64,000 nucleotides of DNA from assembly GCF_013344685.1 (NCBI RefSeq), contig NZ_CP050137.1:996001-1060000 (forward strand), given 5' to 3'. This DNA comes from Sphingomonas sp. CL5.1 (lineage in GTDB: Bacteria; Pseudomonadota; Alphaproteobacteria; Sphingomonadales; Sphingomonadaceae). Under the pieces are notes generated by a model. That model was given only the letters and a program-made list of their open reading frames with translations. It searched no databases and was not told where the DNA came from. Positions 8,501 through 16,394 of this stretch are shown here, piece after piece. Position numbers and translations under genes: made by a program. Position 1 is the stretch's first letter, and the number at the start of each line of letters is the position of its first letter.

Positions 8501-9427
8501 ATGGGCCTCAACCCGCGCACCGGTATCTCGCGCGACGGGCATCCCCTGTCGCTCAGCCGGACGCCCCCCGGCGACCTCGCCCGATTCGTCGCGCGCTTCT
8601 TCCTGCTCATCATCGAGCGGCCGGACGATGCGCTGGTCGAGAGCTTCCTGCTCCACGAGGCAGCCTATATCCGCGTGCCGGCGATCGGCCGCTGGGAAAC
8701 GCAGGTCGCCGGGCGCTGGACGCCCTATGAGGGGCCGATGATCTTCGGGGCGCAGCGGCGGCGCTTTCCGGTGCGCTGCACCGGGCCGATCGTCGCGGCG
8801 GGCTTCATGCTGCGCCCGGCGGCGTGGTTCGCCTTTTCCGACGTGCCCGCGCATCAGGTCGCCGACCGGCTCGATCCGATCGACGGCGCATGGGGCGAGG
8901 CGCTGCGCTGGGCGTGCGAGGACATCTACCAGATCGAGCGCACGTTCGAGCGGCTGGAGCAGGTGGTGCGCGAGCGGGTCGCCGGGCGCGGCGTGACGAT
9001 CGATCCGGCGCTGGAGCGGTTCGAGGCGATCAGCCGGCTCGACCCGACCCGCCCGGTCGCCGATATCGCGCGCGAGCTGGGGATGATCCCGCGCCGGCTC
9101 GACCGGCACGTCCGCGCGCATTTCGGCCACCCGCCGAAGATGGTGCTGCGCCGCAGCCGCTTCCTCGACATGGCGGCCGTGCTGCGCGGTCTCTCGGCGG
9201 CGGGCGACGGGGAGCAGGCGGCGCTGCGCTTCTACGACGCCTCGCACCTCAACCGCGAGTTTCGCCTGTTTCTGGATATCCCGCCCAACCGCTTCCGCAA
9301 CACCCCCACCCTGCTGTTCACGCCGGGGCTGGAGGTGCGCGAGCAGCGCAAGCTCGCCGAGGCGGCGGCGGACGACGGGCTGGCGCTGGCGTGGAGCCCG
9401 CCCGGCATCCCCCGCGCGGCGGAATAG
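8501..9427 (+). CDS. AraC-family transcriptional regulator
   Basis: Regulator of 308 residues. The N-terminal half (about 1-170) looks like the DUF6597 sensor domain common in sphingomonad AraC proteins, with the segments GPMIFGAQRR and AAGFMLRPAAW. The C-terminal half has the HTH_18 signature: VADIARELGMIPRRLDRHVRAHFG (first helix-turn-helix), then RFLDMAAVLRGL and a second helix region with YDASHLNREFR. There is no obvious Shine-Dalgarno before the ATG. The target is unknown; the upstream palindrome suggests autoregulation. Confidence 0.85.
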   Translation: MGLNPRTGISRDGHPLSLSRTPPGDLARFVARFFLLIIERPDDALVESFLLHEAAYIRVPAIGRWETQVAGRWTPYEGPMIFGAQRRRFPVRCTGPIVAAGFMLRPAAWFAFSDVPAHQVADRLDPIDGAWGEALRWACEDIYQIERTFERLEQVVRERVAGRGVTIDPALERFEAISRLDPTRPVADIARELGMIPRRLDRHVRAHFGHPPKMVLRRSRFLDMAAVLRGLSAAGDGEQAALRFYDASHLNREFRLFLDIPPNRFRNTPTLLFTPGLEVREQRKLAEAAADDGLALAWSPPGIPRAAE

Positions 9428-9473
9428 CCCCGCCTCTGGCGCAACCGGCCGCCCCGCCCCCATATTGCGCGCA

Positions 9474-11891
9474 GTGGCCGACGACCTCGCACTTCCCGCC
9501 CCGCTCGCCGACTGGTTCGCCCTTCGCGGCTGGCAGCCGCGCCGCCACCAGCGCGAGATGCTCGCGGAGGCGCGCGCCGGCCGCCACGCCCTGCTCGTCG
9601 CGGCGACCGGCGCGGGCAAGACGCTCGCCGGCTTCCTTCCCACCCTCGCCGAGCTGATCGAACGGCCGGGCGAGGGCCTGCACACGCTCTACGTCTCGCC
9701 GCTCAAGGCGCTGGCGGTCGATATCGAGCGCAACCTGATGACGCCGATCGACGAGATGGGTCTCGATATCCGCGTCGAGACGCGCACCGGCGACACTTCC
9801 TCGGAACGCAAGGCGCGGCAGCGCGCGCGCCCGCCGCAGATCCTGCTGACCACGCCCGAATCGCTCTCGCTGTTGCTGTCATACCCGGACAGTTTCCTGA
9901 TGTTCGCCGGCCTCCGGACGATCGTGGTGGACGAAGTGCACGCCTTCGCCTCCGGCAAGCGCGGCGACCTGCTCGCGTTGGCGATGGCGCGGCTGCAACG
10001 GATCGCGCCCGGTTGCCGCCGCGTCGCGCTGTCCGCCACGGTGGCCGACCCGGACGATTATCGCGCATGGCTCGCCCCCGGCGGCGACAGGGACGCGGTG
10101 AGCCTCGTCGAGGGCGATCCCGGCGTCGATCCCGACATCACGATCCTGCTGCCGGAGGATCAGGTGCCGTGGGCGGGCCATTCCGGCCGCTACGCCGCGC
10201 GGCAGGTGATGGCGGAGATCGAGACACACAAGACGACGATCGTCTTCTGCAACACGCGCAGCCTCGCCGAGCTGATCTTCCAGGACCTGTGGAAGGAGAA
10301 CCTGCTCCAGCTCCCGATCGGCATCCATCACGGCAGTCTGGAGAAGGAGGCGCGGGCGAAGGTGGAGGGCGCGATGGCCGCCGGGCGGCTGCGCGCCCTG
10401 GTCGCCACCGCCAGCCTCGATCTCGGGGTGGACTGGGGCGACGTCGATTGCGTGATCCAGATGGGCGCGCCGAAAGGCTCGTCGCGGCTGCTCCAGCGCA
10501 TCGGGCGCAGCAACCATCGGCTCGACGAGCCGTCCGAGGCGATCCTCGTCCCCGGCAACCGCTTCGAATATCTGGAGGCGCGCGCGGCGCTTGACGCGGT
10601 GGAGGCGGGCGAGCTGGACGGCGAGCCGTTCCGCCCCGGCGCGCTCGACGTGCTGGCGCAGCACGTCATGGCCTGCGCCTGCGCCGCGCCGTTCGAGGAG
10701 GCCGAGCTGCTCGACGAGGTGCGCTCCGCGCTGCCCTATGCGGCGCTCGACGCGGAGACGTTCGTGCGCGTGCTCGGCTTCATCAGCGACGGCGGCTATG
10801 CGCTGCGCGCCTATGACCGCTTCCGCCGGCTGGTGAAGGAAAGCGACGGACGCTGGCGCGTGAGCCATCCGAAGTTCGTCGTCCAGCACCGCCTCAACGC
10901 CGGGATCATCGTCGAGGCGACGATGCTGCGCGTGCGCTTCCGGAACGGCCGCGCATTGGGCAAGGTGGAGGAGGCCTTCGCCGCGACGCTCGCCACCGGC
11001 GACACCTTCTTCTTTGCCGGCATGAGCCTGGAGGTGGAGAAGATCGACGGCGAGGACCTGATCGTCCGCGCCACCGCCCGGCCGGCGCGCATCCCCACCT
11101 ATGGTGGCGCGCGGATGCCGATTTCCACCAACCTCGCCGATCGCGTCCGTGCATTCCTCGCGACGCGCGACGATTGGCACCGCTTCCCCGAAGACGTGCG
11201 GACATGGCTGGAGATGCAACGCCGCCGCTCCGCCCTGCCGCGCCCCGACCAGCTCCTGGTCGAGACCTTCCCGCGCGAAGGGCGGCATTACATGGTCGTC
11301 TATAGTTTCGAGGGGTGGAACGCGCACCAGTCGCTCGGCATGCTCATCACCCGGCGGATGGAGAGCAATGGGCTGAAACCGCTCGGCTTCGTCGCGTCGG
11401 ATTATGCCCTGGGCTGCTATTCGCTCGATCCGGTGACCGATCCGGCGGCGCTGTTCTCGCCCGATATCCTGGAGCATGAATTCGTCGAATGGGTGCAGCA
11501 GTCGCATCTGCTGAAGCGCGCCTTCCGCGAGGTGGCGGTGATCGGCGGGCTGGTCGAGCGCCAGCATCCCGGCAAACGGAAGACGGGGAAACAGGTCACT
11601 TTCTCCACCGACCTGATCTACGACGTGCTGCGCCGCTACGAGCCGGGGCATGTCCTGCTGGAGGCCGCCTGGGCCGATGCCCGCGCGCGGATGACCGATG
11701 TCGGCCGGCTCGCCGATCTGCTCGACCGCGCGGCGGGCACGATGCTGCACGTCGACCTGCCGCGCGTCTCGCCGCTGGCGGTGCCCGTGCTGGTGCTGAT
11801 CGGGCGTGAACGGGTGGCGACCGGGCTGGCCGACGACGCGCTGCTGCTGGAGGCCGAATCGCTCGCGCGCGAAGCGATGCAGGCCGATTGA
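9474..11891 (+). CDS. Ligase-associated DEXH-box helicase (Lhr-like)
   Basis: Large superfamily 2 helicase of about 805 residues belonging to the ligase-associated Lhr group linked to DNA damage response. Walker A ATGAGKT, DEVH Walker B (VVDEVHAF), SALSATVAD-like motif III (RVALSATVAD), helicase C motifs (IHHGSLEKEAR, QRIGRSNHR) and a long C-terminal Lhr-type extension are visible. The start could be GTG 9474 or TTG 9465; there is no in-frame ATG nearby. Partner genes of this set are PdeM (present at 14389), an exonuclease and an ATP-dependent ligase (both absent from the window). Confidence 0.93.
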   Translation: MADDLALPAPLADWFALRGWQPRRHQREMLAEARAGRHALLVAATGAGKTLAGFLPTLAELIERPGEGLHTLYVSPLKALAVDIERNLMTPIDEMGLDIRVETRTGDTSSERKARQRARPPQILLTTPESLSLLLSYPDSFLMFAGLRTIVVDEVHAFASGKRGDLLALAMARLQRIAPGCRRVALSATVADPDDYRAWLAPGGDRDAVSLVEGDPGVDPDITILLPEDQVPWAGHSGRYAARQVMAEIETHKTTIVFCNTRSLAELIFQDLWKENLLQLPIGIHHGSLEKEARAKVEGAMAAGRLRALVATASLDLGVDWGDVDCVIQMGAPKGSSRLLQRIGRSNHRLDEPSEAILVPGNRFEYLEARAALDAVEAGELDGEPFRPGALDVLAQHVMACACAAPFEEAELLDEVRSALPYAALDAETFVRVLGFISDGGYALRAYDRFRRLVKESDGRWRVSHPKFVVQHRLNAGIIVEATMLRVRFRNGRALGKVEEAFAATLATGDTFFFAGMSLEVEKIDGEDLIVRATARPARIPTYGGARMPISTNLADRVRAFLATRDDWHRFPEDVRTWLEMQRRRSALPRPDQLLVETFPREGRHYMVVYSFEGWNAHQSLGMLITRRMESNGLKPLGFVASDYALGCYSLDPVTDPAALFSPDILEHEFVEWVQQSHLLKRAFREVAVIGGLVERQHPGKRKTGKQVTFSTDLIYDVLRRYEPGHVLLEAAWADARARMTDVGRLADLLDRAAGTMLHVDLPRVSPLAVPVLVLIGRERVATGLADDALLLEAESLAREAMQAD

Positions 11892-11933
11892 TTTCGCTTG
11901 CGAAAGGCCCGATTCGGGCGCACCCTCCGCTAC

Positions 11934-12881
11934 ATGAAACGCATGCTCGCCATGCCGTTGCTGCTGCTTCTCGCGGCGCAATCCCCGGTGCAGCAGCCGG
12001 CCCCCGCCACGCCTCCCGCGCCGCCGTCGGATGCGGCGATGCCGTTGGGCGACCTGCTCAATTTCGGCGCGAACGGGGAGCGGATGACCGTTCCGGTCCA
12101 TATCGCCGGCGCCGGCCCGTATCGCTTCATCATCGATACCGGCGCGCAACGCACCGTGGTCAGCCGCGAGCTGGCCGGCCTGTTGCGGCTGGCGGCCGGG
12201 CCGACCGTGCGCGTCACCGCGATGACCGGCGTGAGCGAGGTCGGCACCGTGCTCATCCCCTCGATCTCGGTCGGAACGCTCGGCGGCCAGCGGATCGAGG
12301 CGCCCGCGCTGGAAGGGCGTTACCTCGGCGCGCCGGGGATGCTCGGCATTGATTCGCTTCAGGGCCATGCGCTCGCGATTGATTTCGAGAAAGGCTCGAT
12401 GGTCGTCGCCCCGTCGCGTCGTCGCCCCTCGTTCGAGCGCAGCGATCCCGACGAGATCGTGGTCAGGGCGCGCAACCTGTTCGGCCAGCTCGTCGTGACC
12501 GAGGCTTTTGTCGGGCACCAGAAGGTGCGCGTGATCCTCGATACCGGATCGGCGGTGACGATGGGCAACCAGGCGTTGCAGCGCGCGGTGATGCGGCGCG
12601 GCAAGAAGGGCGTGCCGATCACGCTGACCGGCGTGACCGGGGAATCGGTGACGGCGAACTACACCCTGCTCAACACGATCAAGCTCGGCTCGATGTCGAT
12701 CAACGACATGCCGATCGCCTATGCCGAGAACGACGCGCCGCCGTTCAAGGCGTTCGGGCTGGAGAACCGCCCCGCGCTGATGCTCGGGATGGACGCGCTC
12801 AAGCTGTTCCGGCGGATCGATATCGATTTCGTCAATCGCGAGGTGCGCTTCATCATGCGGCGCAATGCGCTGATCGGCTGA
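11934..12881 (+). CDS. Secreted retropepsin-like aspartic protease, two domains
   Basis: Protein of 315 residues with a signal peptide (MKRMLAMPLLLLLAAQS) and a proline/alanine-rich spacer. Two retropepsin-like domains each carry an aspartate motif: FIIDTGAQRTVVS near residue 65 and VILDTGSAVTMGN near residue 200. In retropepsins two such motifs build one active site, so a single chain could be self-sufficient. It is predicted periplasmic and its substrate is unknown. The ATG at 11934 is preferred over an upstream TTG because it gives a clean signal peptide. It lies between the Lhr helicase and the M20 peptidase. Confidence 0.85.
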   Translation: MKRMLAMPLLLLLAAQSPVQQPAPATPPAPPSDAAMPLGDLLNFGANGERMTVPVHIAGAGPYRFIIDTGAQRTVVSRELAGLLRLAAGPTVRVTAMTGVSEVGTVLIPSISVGTLGGQRIEAPALEGRYLGAPGMLGIDSLQGHALAIDFEKGSMVVAPSRRRPSFERSDPDEIVVRARNLFGQLVVTEAFVGHQKVRVILDTGSAVTMGNQALQRAVMRRGKKGVPITLTGVTGESVTANYTLLNTIKLGSMSINDMPIAYAENDAPPFKAFGLENRPALMLGMDALKLFRRIDIDFVNREVRFIMRRNALIG

Positions 12882-12946
12882 AACAGTTGCGCCACGCAAC
12901 TTTCGCTGCGACGATCCTCATCCGATCGTTGCAGGGGAGAAAATGG

Positions 12947-14344
12947 ATGCGTGCTGTGTTGCTGGCTGGAATCGCCGCCATGGGGTTCGCCCCGGCCATC
13001 GCCGAGGCGCAGGACCGGCCCGACCAGAAAGCGTTCTTCTCGCTCTACAAGGAACTGGTCGAGACCAACACCGTGGTCGGCGTGGGGAGCTGCACCAAGG
13101 CCGCGGCACAGATCGCCGCGCGGCTGAAGGCGGCGGGCTATGCCGATTCGGACATCACCCAATTCTCGGTTCCCGAGCATCCCGACGATGGCGGCGTGGT
13201 CGCGATCCTGAAAGGCTCGGACGCGAAGGCCAAGCCGATGCTGCTGCTCGCGCATATCGACGTCGTTGCCGCCAAGCGCGAGGACTGGAAGCGCGATCCG
13301 TTCAAGCTCGTCGAGGAGAACGGCTTCTATTATGCGCGCGGCACCGTGGACGACAAGGCGATGGCCTCGGTGTGGGCGGATGCGATGATCCGCTTCAAGC
13401 AGCAGGGTTATCATCCCAGGCGCACGATCAAGATGGCGCTGACCTGCGGCGAGGAGACCACCTACGCCTTCAACGGCGCGCAATGGCTGACCGACAATCG
13501 CCCGGATCTGGTGAGCGGCGAGTTCGGGCTGAACGAGGGCGGTGGCGGGCGCTTCGACGCCAATGGCAAGCCGGAAGCGCTCGCGGTGCAGGTCGGCGAG
13601 AAGGCGGCGCAGAATTTCACCTTCCTCGCCACCAATCCCGGCGGCCACAGCTCCGCCCCGACGCCGGACAATGCGATCTACGAACTGGATGACGCGCTGC
13701 GGGCGGTGCAGGGTTACGAGTTTCCGGCGAAGTTCACCGACACGTCCCGCGCCTTCTTCGCCGCCACCGCCAGGGTGGCGCCCGCGCCGGTGGCCGATGC
13801 GATCAACCGCCTGCTAGCCGATCCGCAGGACAGGGCGGCGAATGCGATCATCGGCCGCGACAAGGTGCTGCACTCGATGCTGCGCACCACCTGCGTCGCG
13901 ACATTGGTCAACGCGGGCCATGCCGAGAATGCGCTGCCGCAGCGCGCCACCGCCAACGTCAATTGCCGCATCTTCCCCGGCGAGACGGTGGAGGGCACAC
14001 TCGCGAAGTTGAAGGAACTGGCCGGGCCGAAGGTGACCGTCACCGCCAACCAGCCGATCCGGCCGCTCGCGGTGCCGCCGCAACTCGACCCGAAGATCAT
14101 CGGACCGATGAAGACGGTCGCGGCGAAATATTTCCCCGGCGTGCCGATGGTGCCGATGCTGCTTACCGGCGCGACCGACGCGGTGTTCTTCGGCAAGATC
14201 GGGATGCCCGTCTATGGCGTGCCGGGCATCCTGGTGGAGCAGGACCTGAACGGCGTCCACGGGCTCGACGAGCGCATCCGCGTTTCCGCGCTCTATCGGG
14301 GGCGTGATTATCTGTTCGACCTGGTCAAGGCCTATGGCGGCTGA
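12947..14344 (+). CDS. M20-family metallopeptidase, exported
   Basis: Zinc peptidase of 465 residues with a signal peptide (cleavage after AEAQ-like sequence). The M20 motifs are visible: LLLAHIDVVAAK (first zinc His and catalytic Asp), ARGTVDDKAM (bridging Asp), CGEETT (catalytic Glu) and a late GVHGLDERI (last zinc His). A dimerisation domain with NPGGHSSAPTPDN lies between. It is predicted to hydrolyse peptides in the periplasm. The start at 12947 has AGGGGAGAAA just upstream; the earlier in-frame codon at 12887 lacks a good ribosome site and would hide the signal peptide. Confidence 0.9.
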   Translation: MRAVLLAGIAAMGFAPAIAEAQDRPDQKAFFSLYKELVETNTVVGVGSCTKAAAQIAARLKAAGYADSDITQFSVPEHPDDGGVVAILKGSDAKAKPMLLLAHIDVVAAKREDWKRDPFKLVEENGFYYARGTVDDKAMASVWADAMIRFKQQGYHPRRTIKMALTCGEETTYAFNGAQWLTDNRPDLVSGEFGLNEGGGGRFDANGKPEALAVQVGEKAAQNFTFLATNPGGHSSAPTPDNAIYELDDALRAVQGYEFPAKFTDTSRAFFAATARVAPAPVADAINRLLADPQDRAANAIIGRDKVLHSMLRTTCVATLVNAGHAENALPQRATANVNCRIFPGETVEGTLAKLKELAGPKVTVTANQPIRPLAVPPQLDPKIIGPMKTVAAKYFPGVPMVPMLLTGATDAVFFGKIGMPVYGVPGILVEQDLNGVHGLDERIRVSALYRGRDYLFDLVKAYGG

Positions 14345-14388
14345 CCGTTGAGGTTGATCGCGCCGCCGGCTTGCGGCATGGCGGCGCG

Positions 14389-15051
14389 ATGGTTCCCTTT
14401 TCGTTCGCCGGTCATGAACTGATCGCGCTGCCCGAAGGCGCGCTGTTCTGGCCGGCGCGCGCGGCGCTGCTCGTCGCCGACCTGCATCTGGAAAAGGCGA
14501 GCTTCTTCGCCGGTGTCGGGCAGATGCTGCCACCGTATGATTCGGTCGCGACGCTGGCCGACCTATCCCGGCTCGCCGCAGCCACGGACGCGCGCGAGAT
14601 CTGGTGCCTGGGCGACAGCTTCCATGACGTCACCGGCAGCGAACGCCTGTCGGATACGGCGCGCGCCATGCTCGGGGCTTTGACGGCGCGCGCGCGCTGG
14701 ACGTGGATCACCGGCAATCACGATCGCATCTACGCCGATCGCTGCGGGGGCGAGGTGATGGAGGAGGCGCTGGTCGACGGCCTCGTCCTGCGCCACGAGG
14801 CCGACCCCGCCGATCCGCGCCCCGAATTGTCGGGCCACTTCCATCCCAGGCTGCGCATCCGGGTGCGCGGGCGGCTGGTGTCGCGGCGCTGCTTCGTGGC
14901 GAGCGGCCGCAAGCTGCTGCTGCCCGCGTTCGGCGCGCTGACCGGCGGGCTGGACGCGGCGCACAAGGAGATCGCGCGCGCCATCGGCGAGGCGGCGGAG
15001 GCGCTGGTGCCGGTCGAGAACCGCTTGTTGCGCTTCCCGCTGGCGGCGTGA
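14389..15051 (+). CDS. pdeM: Ligase-associated DNA damage response endonuclease PdeM
   Basis: Calcineurin-like metallophosphoesterase of 220 residues. Metal-binding motifs appear in order: LLVADLHLEK (DxH), CLGDSFHD (GD), ITGNHDR (GNHD) and SGHFHPR (GHxH). The family is defined by co-occurrence with Lhr-type helicase, exonuclease and ligase, and is proposed to act in DNA end processing. I chose ATG 14389, which gives MVPFSFAGHELIALPEGALFW, the family N-terminus. It ends 10 bp from the convergent monooxygenase gene. Confidence 0.88.
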   Translation: MVPFSFAGHELIALPEGALFWPARAALLVADLHLEKASFFAGVGQMLPPYDSVATLADLSRLAAATDAREIWCLGDSFHDVTGSERLSDTARAMLGALTARARWTWITGNHDRIYADRCGGEVMEEALVDGLVLRHEADPADPRPELSGHFHPRLRIRVRGRLVSRRCFVASGRKLLLPAFGALTGGLDAAHKEIARAIGEAAEALVPVENRLLRFPLAA

Positions 15052-15061
15052 GGCCCCTTTC

Positions 15062-16276
15062 CTAGACCGTCAGCCCCTGCAACAGCTTGGGCAGCGCCCC
15101 GCTTTCCCCGCGCGCCTCGGCCATGAAGCGCGCCTTCAGTGGCGCGATGCGATCGACCGCCGAGATGCCGAAGCGCCGCACCGCGCTCGCCGCCCGCCCG
15201 GGAATGCCGAACAGCCGCGTCAACGCGTCGGTTGCGCCCGCCACCATCAGCGTGTCGAGGCTGCGCCAGCGCTGGTAGCGATCGAGCAATTGCGCGTCAC
15301 CCGCCTCCAGCCCGAGCCGCCGCCCCTCGACCAGCACCTCGACCAGCGCCGCGACATCGCGGAAGCCGAGATTGAGCCCCTGCCCCGCGATCGGGTGGAT
15401 GCCGTGCGCCGCATCGCCGACCAGCGCCAGCCGCTCCGCGGTGATCGTCGCGGCATGGTGGAAGCCGAGCGGGTAGCTCGATCGCGCGCTGGCGGCCGAC
15501 AGCGGCCCGAGGAAACCGCCCATGCGCTTGTCCGCCTCCGCCAGAAAGGCGCGGTCGCCGAGCTTGAGCATCGCGGGCGCGTCCGCCCCCTTCACCGTCC
15601 AGACGATCGCCGAGCGATGCCCGATCTCGTCATCGACCAGCGGCAGCAGCGCGAACGGGCCGGCGGGGTAGAATATCTCGTAGGCGGTATCCTCGTGCGA
15701 CCGCTCGTGGTGGAACGCCGAGATGATCGCTGTGTGATCGTAGCGCCATTGCGCCACGTCGATCCCCGCCGCCATGCGGGTCGGCGAGTTACGCCCCTCC
15801 GCCGCGACCAGCAGCGAGGCGCCCACCGTCTCCCCCGAGGAGAGCGTCGCGGTGACGCCGCGCGGGCCGCGCTCCACCTCGATCGCGCGGGTCTTCATCC
15901 TGAGGTCGACGCCGGAGGTCTCCAGCGCCTTACCCAGCGCCAGCCGCATGCGCCGGTTCTCGTACATCGTCCCCAGCGCGCCATCGTCGGGATCGGGGAT
16001 GAAATCGAGCTTCCCTGGCGCGAGGCCGTCGCTCACGCGGATATGGCGGATCTCGCAACCATGCCCGGCCAGCCCCTCCGCCACGCCGATCGCCTCCAGC
16101 ATCCGGTGGCTGGCGCTGGCGATCGCCGAGGCGCGACCGTCGAAGCCGGCGGAAAGCGTGATCGCGGGATCGGCGGGGTCGACGACGATCGTGCGCAGGC
16201 CATGGCGATCCAGCGCCAGCGCCAGTGTCGCGCCGACCAGTCCGCCGCCCAGGATAAGGACATCAGCGTGATCCAT
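15062..16276 (-). CDS. UbiH/VisC/COQ6-family FAD-dependent monooxygenase
   Basis: Flavoprotein hydroxylase of 404 residues, probably a ring hydroxylase of ubiquinone biosynthesis. It has an N-terminal Rossmann GGGLVGATLA dinucleotide fold, a DG motif region, and the family signature LVGDAAHGIHPIAGQGLNLG near residue 290. The regiospecificity (UbiH, UbiF, UbiI or UbiL) cannot be assigned from sequence alone. The ATG at 16276 begins MDHADVLILGGG and is preferred over 16312. The gene is divergent from ftsK. Confidence 0.88.
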   Translation of the reverse strand: MDHADVLILGGGLVGATLALALDRHGLRTIVVDPADPAITLSAGFDGRASAIASASHRMLEAIGVAEGLAGHGCEIRHIRVSDGLAPGKLDFIPDPDDGALGTMYENRRMRLALGKALETSGVDLRMKTRAIEVERGPRGVTATLSSGETVGASLLVAAEGRNSPTRMAAGIDVAQWRYDHTAIISAFHHERSHEDTAYEIFYPAGPFALLPLVDDEIGHRSAIVWTVKGADAPAMLKLGDRAFLAEADKRMGGFLGPLSAASARSSYPLGFHHAATITAERLALVGDAAHGIHPIAGQGLNLGFRDVAALVEVLVEGRRLGLEAGDAQLLDRYQRWRSLDTLMVAGATDALTRLFGIPGRAASAVRRFGISAVDRIAPLKARFMAEARGESGALPKLLQGLTV

Positions 16277-16321
16277 CCGCCACGCTCTATCCCCGATCCG
16301 GCGCGCCGACAATCGCGCCGT

Positions 16322-16351
16322 CTTGACGCGGGACTCGTCGAGGCAGATGAT
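16322..16351 (+). promoter_or_regulatory. Putative ftsK promoter
   Basis: CTTGAC at 16322-16327 matches the alphaproteobacterial -35 box. After 17-18 bp comes AGATGA/GATGAT (16345-16351), a weak -10. Transcription would start near 16357. That excludes the upstream ATG at 16347 and leaves a short leader with GGGGGA before ATG 16395. Confidence 0.4.
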
Positions 16352-16394
16352 TCCGCCGGGCAGATTTCAGCAAATCGTCGGGGGATTCAAGGCA

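Noticed and set aside
9879..12899. 1006-codon open frame on the minus strand
   Set aside because: It is antisense to the Lhr helicase and aspartic protease, both with clear motifs; its translation is Arg/His-rich low complexity typical of a high-GC shadow frame.
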